A stretch of DNA of 37,609 nucleotides, taken from Acidobacteriota bacterium. GTDB taxonomy: Bacteria; Acidobacteriota; Vicinamibacteria; Vicinamibacterales; 2-12-FULL-66-21. Positions 17,333 through 25,314 of the stretch are shown here, in pieces. Within the stretch, counting starts at the first letter, position 1. Each line of letters starts with the position of its first letter. Position numbers and translations under genes: made by a program. The stretch is from contig JAIVJE010000290.1 in NCBI GenBank assembly GCA_020200195.1, forward strand, positions 1 to 37,609. The letters are read 5' to 3'. The notes under the pieces were generated by a model. The model ran no database searches. It saw only the letters and a list, made by a program, of their open reading frames with translations, and was not told the DNA's origin.

Positions 17333-17367
17333 AGCTGTCAGCTGTCAGCTGGCAGCTTTCAGCTTTC
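17333..17367. repeat. Heptamer tandem repeat in atpG-atpD gap
   Basis: Five 7-bp units of the form AGCTKKC (two AGCTGTC, one AGCTGGC, two AGCTTTC). With one base shift this is the same motif family as the CAGCTCT units before wzt. It lies inside the atp operon, directly upstream of atpD. Confidence 0.8.
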
Positions 17368-17420
17368 CGACTTGGGTCCGGATCTTCGCTGACGGCTGAG
17401 CTGATACCTGACGGCCGTCC

Positions 17421-18302
17421 TTACCTGAGCGCCCCGGCGCCCGATACGACCTCGATGATCTCGCGCGTGATGGCGGCCTGGCGCACCTTGTTCATGTACA
17501 GCGTGAGCTGATCGATCATCTCCGCGGAATTGCGGGTCGCCGCGTCCATGGCGGTCATGCGCGCCGCGTGCTCAGCGGCCGCCGACTCGAGCAGCGCGCG
17601 AAACACCTGGATTTCGACGTGGCTCGGCAGCAAAGTCGTGAACAGCGTTTCCGGCTCTGGTTCGTAGAGATAGTCGACCGCGGGCGCCTCGCCGGGGGCC
17701 GGCGCCTCGATCTCCAATCTCGGGATCGGCAGGAGCCGCTCGACGACCACGCGCTGCTGCATCACCGATTTGAACGCGTTGTACACCAGGTACACGCTGT
17801 CCGCGGCGCCCTCGACGAATGCCTCGATCGCCGCTTTCGCGATGGCCTGCGCGTCCGCGAACCGGAGCTGCGCGAACAGGTTGATCTGCTCGTACCGCAC
17901 CTCGAACCCGCGCCGCGCAAAGTAGTCCCGGCCCCGCCGGCCGACGAGTCCGAGCGCCACCTCGCGTCCGGGATTCTCCGTGATGAACGCACCGGACTGC
18001 TTGATGACGTTGGTGTTGAAGCTGCCGCAGAGACCACGGTCCGCCGTGATCACGAACAGCAACACGCGACCGCCGGCGAGCGGCGTCTTCCGCTCGTCGA
18101 GCAAGGGGTGTGACGACGGATCGACGCGGGACGCCAGGCTGTTCAACACGCGCAGCATCTGAATCGCAAAGGGACGGGCGTGCTGAATCCGCTCCTGCGC
18201 CCGGCGCAGCTTGGAGGCGGCGACCATCTTCATCGCCTTCGTGATCTGCTGTGTGGACTTGACCGCGCGGATCCGGCGGCGGATATCGAGCAGGGAGGGC
18301 AT
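17421..18302 (-). CDS. atpG: ATP synthase F1 subunit gamma
   Basis: 293 aa from the ATG at 18302, 1 bp after the atpA stop. The N-terminal helix is typical (MPSLLDIRRRIRAVKSTQQ, then ITKAMKMVAASKLRRAQ), as is the C-terminal helix (AAEHAARMTAMDAATRNS, then LTLYMNKVRQAAITREI). These two helices form the coiled-coil rotor shaft inside alpha3beta3. The Rossmann-like middle has LLFVITADRGLCGSFNTNV. A longer frame back to 18347 overlaps atpA and is rejected. Confidence 0.97.
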   Translation of the reverse strand: MPSLLDIRRRIRAVKSTQQITKAMKMVAASKLRRAQERIQHARPFAIQMLRVLNSLASRVDPSSHPLLDERKTPLAGGRVLLFVITADRGLCGSFNTNVIKQSGAFITENPGREVALGLVGRRGRDYFARRGFEVRYEQINLFAQLRFADAQAIAKAAIEAFVEGAADSVYLVYNAFKSVMQQRVVVERLLPIPRLEIEAPAPGEAPAVDYLYEPEPETLFTTLLPSHVEIQVFRALLESAAAEHAARMTAMDAATRNSAEMIDQLTLYMNKVRQAAITREIIEVVSGAGALR

Positions 18303-18303
18303 G

Positions 18304-19833
<1,530 letters not shown>

Positions 19834-19917
19834 ATTTTTCTCGTTCGCGGGGCCCCGACCCCGCTCTCTCGCGCTTGGCGGCGGCCAACGGCCACTTCCC
19901 TCCGGCGCCTCGCTTGG

Positions 19918-19966
19918 GCCGCAGGCGCTCTTTTTCTCGTCTGCGCCGCAGGCGCTGTTTTTTCGT
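19918..19966. repeat. Direct repeat in atpH-atpA gap
   Basis: GCCGCAGGCGCT followed by a T-rich run occurs twice, starting at 19918 and 19945. The copies are about 22 bp and nearly identical. The rest of the 141-bp gap is GC-rich and has no gene. The repeats could reflect slippage or an mRNA processing or stability element; I see no clear terminator. Confidence 0.6.
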
Positions 19967-19974
19967 TCGCGCTG

Positions 19975-20526
19975 TTACAGCGCGCCCTCGATCAACGCGG
20001 CTTTCAGTTTCTCGAGCTGCCGCGTGACGCTGCCATCGTAGACCGTGCTTCCGACACGCGTCACCGCACCGCCAATGATCCCGGGATCGACTCTCGCCTC
20101 GAGCTGCACCTGCCGGCCGCTGGCCTGCGCGAGCGACTGCTCGAGCGCGGCGACGCGGTCCGGCGGCAGCGCGATCGCCGTGACCACTTCCGCCTGCACG
20201 ACCTGCGCGTGTTCCCGCAACCGCTGTTGAAACGCCGCGGCCAGCACCGGCAGCAGCACGAGCCGGTCGCGCTCTGCGAGCATCAGCAGCAGCTTGTGGA
20301 GGATCGGCGACACCTGGACGCGCGCCAGCAGCTGCTCGACGACGCCGCGCTTCCGCGAGGCGGGAATCGCGGGATTGGCGAGCACCCGCCCGAGCCCCTC
20401 GTGGCCAGCCACGAGCGACGCGAAGGCGGAAAGATCGCGTTCGACTGCGGTCAAATCTGCGCGCTCCTTGGACGCCACATCGAACAACGCGCGCGCATAC
20501 CGCATGGCCAACGCGCGGCTCGTCAT
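19975..20526 (-). CDS. atpH: ATP synthase F1 subunit delta
   Basis: 183 aa. N-terminal helical bundle (SRALAMRYARALFDVASKE) and C-terminal region (ARVDPGIIGGAVTRVGSTVYDGSVTRQLEKLK) match the OSCP/delta family. It joins the b-type stalk to the top of F1. Start ATG overlaps the atpF stop by 4 bp (ATGA), with AAGGAGG upstream. Confidence 0.96.
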   Translation of the reverse strand: MTSRALAMRYARALFDVASKERADLTAVERDLSAFASLVAGHEGLGRVLANPAIPASRKRGVVEQLLARVQVSPILHKLLLMLAERDRLVLLPVLAAAFQQRLREHAQVVQAEVVTAIALPPDRVAALEQSLAQASGRQVQLEARVDPGIIGGAVTRVGSTVYDGSVTRQLEKLKAALIEGAL

Positions 20527-21182
20527 CGCGCCTCCTTCACCTGCGTCGTGTACCGATCCACCATGCGAAGCTGATCGTCGGCGGTGATAGACCCCTTGAT
20601 GCGCTGCTCGGCGATCTGCACGGCGAGCTGGGCGGCATGCTCCGTCAGCTCCCGGCGGGCCATTCGCAGCCGCGCGGCGATCTCGCGGCGCGTCTGTTCC
20701 AGCAGGCGCTGCCGCTCGGCTGCGGCGGCCTGCGCAATGCGCGCCTGTTCGGCCTTCACGTCCTCGGCGCCGCGGATCTTCAACGCGTCGAGTTCTGCCG
20801 GAAGCGTCTTCAGCTGCTGATCGATCGCGGCCAGCTGGGCGCTGGCGCGCTCGCGCAGGTCCTTCGCGGCGACGAGGTCTTGTCGGATCTGGGTGGCGCG
20901 CGAGCTGAGATAGACCGCGATGGGAGATCGGAGGAAATACACCAGCGCCCCGGCGAGCAGTGCAAAGTTGAAGAGGCGCGCGATCGTCGGGAGAACGCCC
21001 TCTTCGTGCTCGGCCTCTGGTTCGCCGGCCGTTCCTGGCTGATGCGACGGATCAGCGGTCTGCGTCGGCGGCGCGCCGGGCGCGCTGTGCTGCGCGACTG
21101 CCGGGCCCGACGCGACCGCGACGAACAGAACCGTCAGGACGAGGATCAACGCCAGCGGGTGAGATCGGGACTCGAATCGCAT
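20523..21182 (-). CDS. atpF: ATP synthase Fo subunit b, with N-terminal signal-like extension
   Basis: 219 aa, longer than the usual 155-170. It begins with a hydrophobic signal-like stretch (ALILVLTVLFVAVASGPAVA) and a Pro/His/Glu-rich linker of about 35 residues. The canonical membrane helix follows (IARLFNFALLAGALVYFL) and then a long charged coiled coil, including AEQARIAQAAAAERQRLLEQ. It forms the peripheral stalk with the b' protein encoded 27 bp upstream. The extension predicts a cleaved signal peptide or a second membrane helix. No good Shine-Dalgarno precedes the ATG at 21182. Confidence 0.93.
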   Translation of the reverse strand: MRFESRSHPLALILVLTVLFVAVASGPAVAQHSAPGAPPTQTADPSHQPGTAGEPEAEHEEGVLPTIARLFNFALLAGALVYFLRSPIAVYLSSRATQIRQDLVAAKDLRERASAQLAAIDQQLKTLPAELDALKIRGAEDVKAEQARIAQAAAAERQRLLEQTRREIAARLRMARRELTEHAAQLAVQIAEQRIKGSITADDQLRMVDRYTTQVKEAR

Positions 21183-21209
21183 CAGTGGGGATCAGTCGCG
21201 TGTAAGAGA

Positions 21210-21635
21210 TCAGGACGCCTTGCGTCCCAGAATGCGCTCGGCCGCCGCGGCGCCCAGGGCCTCCGCCTCGGCCGACAGGCGACGGCGCGCCTCTTCGGTC
21301 TCGGCTCGCAGCACTGTCGTGGCGCTCGCAATCTCTGCTTCCGCTTCCGCGCGGGTCGCGGCAAGAATCTGCGCCCGCTCCTCGAGCGCGGTCCGGCGCA
21401 TCTCGTCCATCTGCCGGTAGATTTCCCCGCGGGCAGCGGCGGTTTTCTGTTCGAACTCTGCCGTGGCAGCACGGGCTTCGCTCGCGGAACGCTCAGCCAG
21501 CTCGCGCGCTGAGCGGATGGCGCCCTCGCGCTGCGCCATGACGCGCAACACCGGCCTGAACAACAGCCGGTCGAGCAGCACCGTCAGGAGGAGCACGAAG
21601 AAAATCACCCAGAAGACGGACAGGTCCGGGAGCAC
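21210..21635 (-). CDS. atpF: ATP synthase Fo subunit b' (second b-type subunit)
   Basis: 141 aa from a GTG at 21635 with GGAGG 4 nt upstream. One N-terminal membrane helix (LSVFWVIFFVLLLTVLLDRLLF, given in part as VIFFVLLLTVLLD) is followed by FRPVLRVMAQREGAI and a continuous coiled coil rich in Ala, Glu and Arg. This is the usual b/b' layout, with one copy of each in the stalk. It is the first gene of the operon; the a and c subunits are not found upstream. Confidence 0.93.
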   Translation of the reverse strand: MLPDLSVFWVIFFVLLLTVLLDRLLFRPVLRVMAQREGAIRSARELAERSASEARAATAEFEQKTAAARGEIYRQMDEMRRTALEERAQILAATRAEAEAEIASATTVLRAETEEARRRLSAEAEALGAAAAERILGRKAS

Positions 21636-21699
21636 GAAACCTCCGACACGCGTTGCAGGTACTCACGTCGCGAATCGCCGCGACGGAACAAAACATCAA

Positions 21700-21729
21700 T
21701 TTATACCATTGGGCAAGCCGAGGTGCCAA
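21700..21729 (-). promoter_or_regulatory. Candidate promoter of the ATP synthase operon
   Basis: On the minus strand TTGGCA (21729-21724) and TATAAA (21705-21700) are 18 nt apart, between the selD stop and the first atp gene. A perfect 7-bp hairpin (CGTCGCG/CGCGACG, 21666-21685) would lie early in the leader, which has no T-run after the hairpin. Confidence 0.5.
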
Positions 21730-21743
21730 GCCGGGAGCGCCCC

Positions 21744-22775
21744 TCAGCGCAGGATCAGCCGCGCGGTCGTCGGAGGGACGACCCCTCCGATAACCGCAAC
21801 CGAGACGCCTGCGCGGTTCAGCGCATCCATGACCGCGTCCAGCTGCGCGGGGTTCAGGGCCGCGAGGAGCCCTCCCGACGTCTGCGGATCGTGCATCAGC
21901 TGAACGATCTCGGGATCGATCTCCGCGCCGAGATTCACGCCCGCGCCGAAATGCTCCGCGTTCGTCCGGCCGCCGCCCGGAATGTTGCCGCTCACAAGAG
22001 CCCGAGCACCGTCCAGAAGTGGCACGGCTGACGTATTCAGCTCGAGCGTCACACCGCTCGCCGCAGCCACTTCTGTCGCGTGGCCGATGAGCCCGAAGCC
22101 CGTCACATCCGTACACGCGCGGACCGCCCCCGGCACACTGAGCAGTGCGGTGCTGGCCGCGCGGTTCAGCGAGATCATCGAGCCAACCGCAGCCTCCACC
22201 GCTGCAGCCGGCGCGCGACCGAACTTCAGCGCGGTGGCGATGATCCCCGTCCCCAGCGCCTTCGTGAGAATAAGCACATCCCCCGGACGCGCACCGGCAT
22301 TGGACCAGAAACGCGCGGGGTGCACCTCGCCCGTCACCGCATAACCGAACTTGATCTCGGCGTCCTGGACGGTGTGCCCGCCGAGCAGCGCGACGCCCGC
22401 TTCGCGAAGCTTGTCGAGGCCGCCGGCAAAAATCTGCTGAAGCACCTCGCGCTCCGCCTCTTTCGGAAAACCGGCCACGGCCAGCGCCGTCAACGGCCGC
22501 CCGCCCATCGCGTAAACATCGCTGAGCGCGTTCGCGGCGGCGATCTGCCCGTAGACGAACGGGGCGTCCACGATCGGCGTGAAGAAATCGACGGTCTGCA
22601 CGAGCGCGCGGTCCCCATCCAGCCTGTACACACCCGCATCGTCCGAGGTCCGATAGTCGATCAGGACCCGAGCGTCTGTCTGAACGGGCAGGTCGCCCAG
22701 CACCTGGGCGAGCTCACCAGCAGCGAGCTTGCTCGCTCAACCGGCGCAGGATGAGTAGTCGGTCAGTTTGCGCAC
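21744..22775 (-). CDS. selD: Selenide, water dikinase SelD, a selenocysteine-containing protein (in-frame TGA)
   Basis: SelD makes selenophosphate from selenide and ATP, the Se donor for selenocysteine and selenouridine. The frame without stops begins only at 22703 (319 aa) and lacks the catalytic N-terminus. Reading further upstream in the same frame from a GTG at 22775 (GGAG 9 nt before it) gives VRKLTDYSSCAG, then TGA at 22739-22737, then ASKLAAGELAQVLGDLPVQT. The TGA falls exactly where SelD has its catalytic Cys or Sec, and the essential Lys follows three residues later (UxxK, as C17/K20 in E. coli). The corrected product is 343 aa, the usual family length. Other motifs are VQTVDFFTPIVDAPFVYGQIA (in part), ANALSDVYAMGG, LLGGHTVQDAEIKFGYAVTG (in part) and DVTGFGLIGHA. 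The gene also ends with TGA. Confidence 0.93.
22711..22739 (-). promoter_or_regulatory. Sec codon (TGA) with candidate bacterial SECIS hairpin
   Basis: TGA at 22739-22737 is followed after 7 nt by AGCTCGC (22729-22723), a 5-nt loop TGCTG, and GTGAGCT (22717-22711), a 7-bp stem with one G-U pair. The position just 3' of the UGA and inside the coding region fits bacterial SECIS elements recognised by SelB. A second, tighter hairpin (GCGAGC/GCTCGC) overlaps it. Confidence 0.65.
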
Positions 22776-22803
22776 TTACGGTTCTCCGATCGTCAGCACC
22801 ATC

Positions 22804-22852
22804 GCACCATACACCCTGCACAAGAACCAAGGACCAAGGACACAAGCACTAC
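22804..22852. repeat. Degenerate 7-bp-period repeat between parB and selD
   Basis: Seven consecutive heptamers, from GCACCAT to GCACTAC, with two exact ACCAAGG units in the middle (22826-22839). The region fills most of the 84-bp parB-selD gap. Confidence 0.6.
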
Positions 22853-22859
22853 GGATGGT

Positions 22860-23714
22860 TTAGTTCCCCGTCAGCTGCTCATAGATTCTCTGCAGCTCAT
22901 TTTCGTTTGAGAAATCGATTTCGATCTTCCCTGCCTTGCCCTTCCGGACGATGCGCACGCGCGTACCGAGAGAGAAGCGGAGCCTGTCCTCAGCGGCGCG
23001 CGTGTGCACGTCTTTCTGGACCGCGGCGCGCGGCGGAGACGGCTCGCCGGCCTTCTTGATGAGCGCTTCCGTATCGCGGACGGATAACCCTTTAGCGACG
23101 ACATCCCGTGCCAGGCGCAGCTGCGCCGCCTCGTCCGGGAGGGCCAGAATCGCGCGCGCATGGCCCATCGTCAGGGCGCCGGCGCTGAGGTTCTCGCGCA
23201 CTTCATGCGGCAGCTTGAGCAGACGGAGATAGTTGGCGACTGACGACCGGTCCTTCCCGACGGCCTCTGCGATCTGTTCCTGCGTGAGCTGGAACTGATC
23301 GGACAGCCGCCGGTACGCGTGGGCTTCCTCGACGGGATTCAGATCTTCGCGCTGAATGTTTTCGATCAAGGCCGCAGCCAACAGACGATCTTCTGGAATG
23401 TTGCGGACGACGACGGGGACTCTGAGCATGCCGGCGCGCTGCGCGGCGCGCCACCGCCGCTCGCCGGCGACGATCTCGTATCCCCCTTCGGCCTCGCGCA
23501 CGACAATCGGCTGAATGATGCCGTTCGCACGGATCGACCGTGCGAGCTCCTCGACACGTCCCTCGTCGATTGTGGTGCGCGGCTGAAACCGGTTGGGGCG
23601 GAGCAGATCGGTGTCGACGTCGAGACCGCGTTCGCCGGTCGCGGGCGCCGGGGCAGGGGCGTCTGGAATCAGGGCGCTGAGTCCGCGGCCGAGAGCCTGT
23701 CGTTTGTCAGCCAA
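22860..23714 (-). CDS. parB: Chromosome partitioning protein ParB (Spo0J family CTPase)
   Basis: 284 aa from a TTG at 23714 with GGAG 8 nt upstream; the start overlaps the parA stop by 8 bp. It begins RQALGRGLSALIPD, typical of ParB. The N-terminal CTP-binding/ParB domain has PNRFQPRTTIDEGRVEELARSI (in part), GGYEIVAGERRWRAA and the ENIQREDLNPVEEA box. The central HTH (TQEQIAEAVGKDRSSVANYLRLL, in part) binds parS. A Pro/Ala linker and C-terminal dimerisation domain (IEIDFSNENELQRIYEQL) follow. It loads on the parS site 0.9 kb away and spreads. Confidence 0.97.
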   Translation of the reverse strand: MADKRQALGRGLSALIPDAPAPAPATGERGLDVDTDLLRPNRFQPRTTIDEGRVEELARSIRANGIIQPIVVREAEGGYEIVAGERRWRAAQRAGMLRVPVVVRNIPEDRLLAAALIENIQREDLNPVEEAHAYRRLSDQFQLTQEQIAEAVGKDRSSVANYLRLLKLPHEVRENLSAGALTMGHARAILALPDEAAQLRLARDVVAKGLSVRDTEALIKKAGEPSPPRAAVQKDVHTRAAEDRLRFSLGTRVRIVRKGKAGKIEIDFSNENELQRIYEQLTGN

Positions 23715-24516
23715 GGTGTCGCTCCGTGTGTGATCCAGGGGTGGCGGTTTCGCGCGCGAGCATCTCGCGCGCCAGGGCCAGGTAGGCTTCGGCGCCGCGC
23801 GATTTCACATCATAGAGGACCGCGGGCATGCCGTGGCTCGGCGCTTCGCCGAGACGGATGTTGCGGGGGATGACCGTGGTGTAGACACGTTCCTGAAAGA
23901 ACTCCCGAATGTCGCGCGCCACCTGCTGCCCGAGGTTCGTGCGCTCGTCATACATCGTCATCAGGACGCCTGCGATGTCGAGCGCGGGATTGAACGCCGC
24001 GCGCACGCGGCGCAGCGTGGCGACGAGGTCGGCGAGGCCCTCGAGCGCGAAGTATTCGCAGTTGAGGGGAATCAGCACGCCGTCGGCGGCGACGAGCGCA
24101 TTCAACGTCAGCAGCCCCAGCGACGGCGGGGTGTCGATGAAGATGTAGTCGAAGCGAGGGCGGAGGAGGTCGACGAGGGTTCTGAGCCGGTGTTCGCGGT
24201 TCGAGAGGGACACCAGTTCAAGTTCGGCGCCGGTCAGGTTGCGATCGGCTGGAATCAGCGACAGATGATCGACCTGCGTGTGGAGGATGAAGGCTCCCGC
24301 GTCAGCGATCTCGGCGGTCAGCGCCTGGTAGATCGTCCCTGCCGGGGCGGCGTGGCCTTTGTGGCCGACGCCGCTGGTCAGATTGGCCTGCGGGTCCATG
24401 TCGATGAGGAGAGTGTCCTGACCGCCGAGAGCGAGCGACGTGGCGACGTTAATCGCGGTCGTGGTTTTGCCGACGCCCCCTTTTTGATTGGCGACGGCGA
24501 GCACGCGAGCGGTCAT
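23707..24516 (-). CDS. parA: Chromosome partitioning ATPase ParA (Soj)
   Basis: 269 aa. The deviant Walker A motif KGGVGKTTTAINVATSLA (with signature Lys) lies near residues 12-20. Walker A' is DMDPQANLTSGVG, and Walker B is FDYIFIDTPPSLGLLTLNA. No N-terminal HTH is present, so it is a Soj-type rather than plasmid-type ParA. It forms nucleoid-bound ATP dimers released by ParB. The leader has inverted repeats and a candidate promoter (TTGACC 24595-24590, 18 nt, GATACG). Confidence 0.97.
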   Translation of the reverse strand: MTARVLAVANQKGGVGKTTTAINVATSLALGGQDTLLIDMDPQANLTSGVGHKGHAAPAGTIYQALTAEIADAGAFILHTQVDHLSLIPADRNLTGAELELVSLSNREHRLRTLVDLLRPRFDYIFIDTPPSLGLLTLNALVAADGVLIPLNCEYFALEGLADLVATLRRVRAAFNPALDIAGVLMTMYDERTNLGQQVARDIREFFQERVYTTVIPRNIRLGEAPSHGMPAVLYDVKSRGAEAYLALAREMLARETATPGSHTERHLG

Positions 24517-24519
24517 TAT

Positions 24520-24537
24520 GGTATTCGCCCTAATACC
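24520..24537 (-). promoter_or_regulatory. Inverted repeat directly upstream of parA
   Basis: GGTATT (24520-24525) and AATACC (24532-24537) form a perfect 6-bp inverted repeat around CGCCCT, ending 3 bp before the parA start. A second short one (CACC/GGTG) lies next to it around 24540-24552. It could cover the ribosome binding site or act as an operator. Confidence 0.4.
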
Positions 24538-24601
24538 AGCACCTTGTTGGTGTCAGCGGTTACAGCGTATCTGTCGGCGTCGCCCCGGGGGTCAACCCTG
24601 A

Positions 24602-24617
24602 TGTTCCACGTGAAACA
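24602..24617. promoter_or_regulatory. parS centromere site
   Basis: TGTTCCACGTGAAACA matches the bacterial parS consensus (TGTTNCACGTGAAACA) at all positions. It lies between rsmG and parA, about 7.4 kb from dnaA, the usual origin-proximal position. Confidence 0.95.
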
Positions 24618-24625
24618 TTCCGTCC

Positions 24626-25282
24626 TCAACGGCTCAGTCGGGCTCGTTTCGTCAGCACAGTCAGTCGACTCTGCAGTGGCTCGGCCAGCGTGTGTGTGGC
24701 GGTCCACTCGAGCGGATGGACGACAATCTCCCCAATATCAGCGCGGGTGGGTCCTTGAAACAGCATGATCTGACCGCCGGGCCGAACGAACGCCTGGATG
24801 GTGTTCAGCATTCGTGGTTCTAGTCGGACGGCGCGTAAGGACAGAACGTCGAACCGTTCGTGCAGCTCGGGCCGGGAGAGGAGTTCCTCGAAGCGGCTGG
24901 TCTCCACGGTCGTGTCAGAAAGCCCGAGATGCCGCACCGCCTCCCTCAGGAATGCCGACTTCCGCGCCTTCACCTCCACCATCGTCAGGCCCAGCCCATT
25001 CGCCGCGAGCTTGAGCGGAATCGCCGGAGACCCGCCCCCCGAGCCGACATCCATCAAACGCGTCGCGCCGACGGCTACATGGCGCGCCGCCGCGACCGGC
25101 TCCAGCAGGAGTCGGTCGATGGCAGCGTCGGGGTCTTCGAGAGCGGTGAGATTGATCTTTTTATTCCAGCGGGCGAGCAGCTCGTAGTAGGCCGTCAGCT
25201 TATCGATGAGCTCTGCAGTAAGGGGAATCCGAGCCTTGGCAGCGCGTTTCGACAGCCTTGTCCGAAAGTCGCGCACGCCCAT
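24626..25282 (-). CDS. rsmG: 16S rRNA (guanine527-N7)-methyltransferase RsmG
   Basis: 218 aa from the ATG at 25282; an in-frame TTG lies two codons earlier. It methylates G527 of 16S rRNA using SAM. The N-terminal helices have LTAYYELLARWNKKINLTAL, and the SAM-binding loop is LMDVGSGGGSPAIPLKL, slightly different from the usual GTGAGFPGIPL form. VEVKARKSAFLREAVRHLGL and DVLSLRAV are also characteristic. It starts about 30 bp after mnmG, in the standard mnmG-rsmG-parA order. Confidence 0.96.
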   Translation of the reverse strand: MGVRDFRTRLSKRAAKARIPLTAELIDKLTAYYELLARWNKKINLTALEDPDAAIDRLLLEPVAAARHVAVGATRLMDVGSGGGSPAIPLKLAANGLGLTMVEVKARKSAFLREAVRHLGLSDTTVETSRFEELLSRPELHERFDVLSLRAVRLEPRMLNTIQAFVRPGGQIMLFQGPTRADIGEIVVHPLEWTATHTLAEPLQSRLTVLTKRARLSR

Positions 25283-25314
25283 ACCCAAGGGTAACCCAAA
25301 TGGGGGTGGGAAGT

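Noticed and set aside
22703..22703. GTG at 22703 as the start of selD
   Set aside because: It would remove the catalytic Cys/Sec and Lys; upstream codons clearly continue SelD homology through the TGA.
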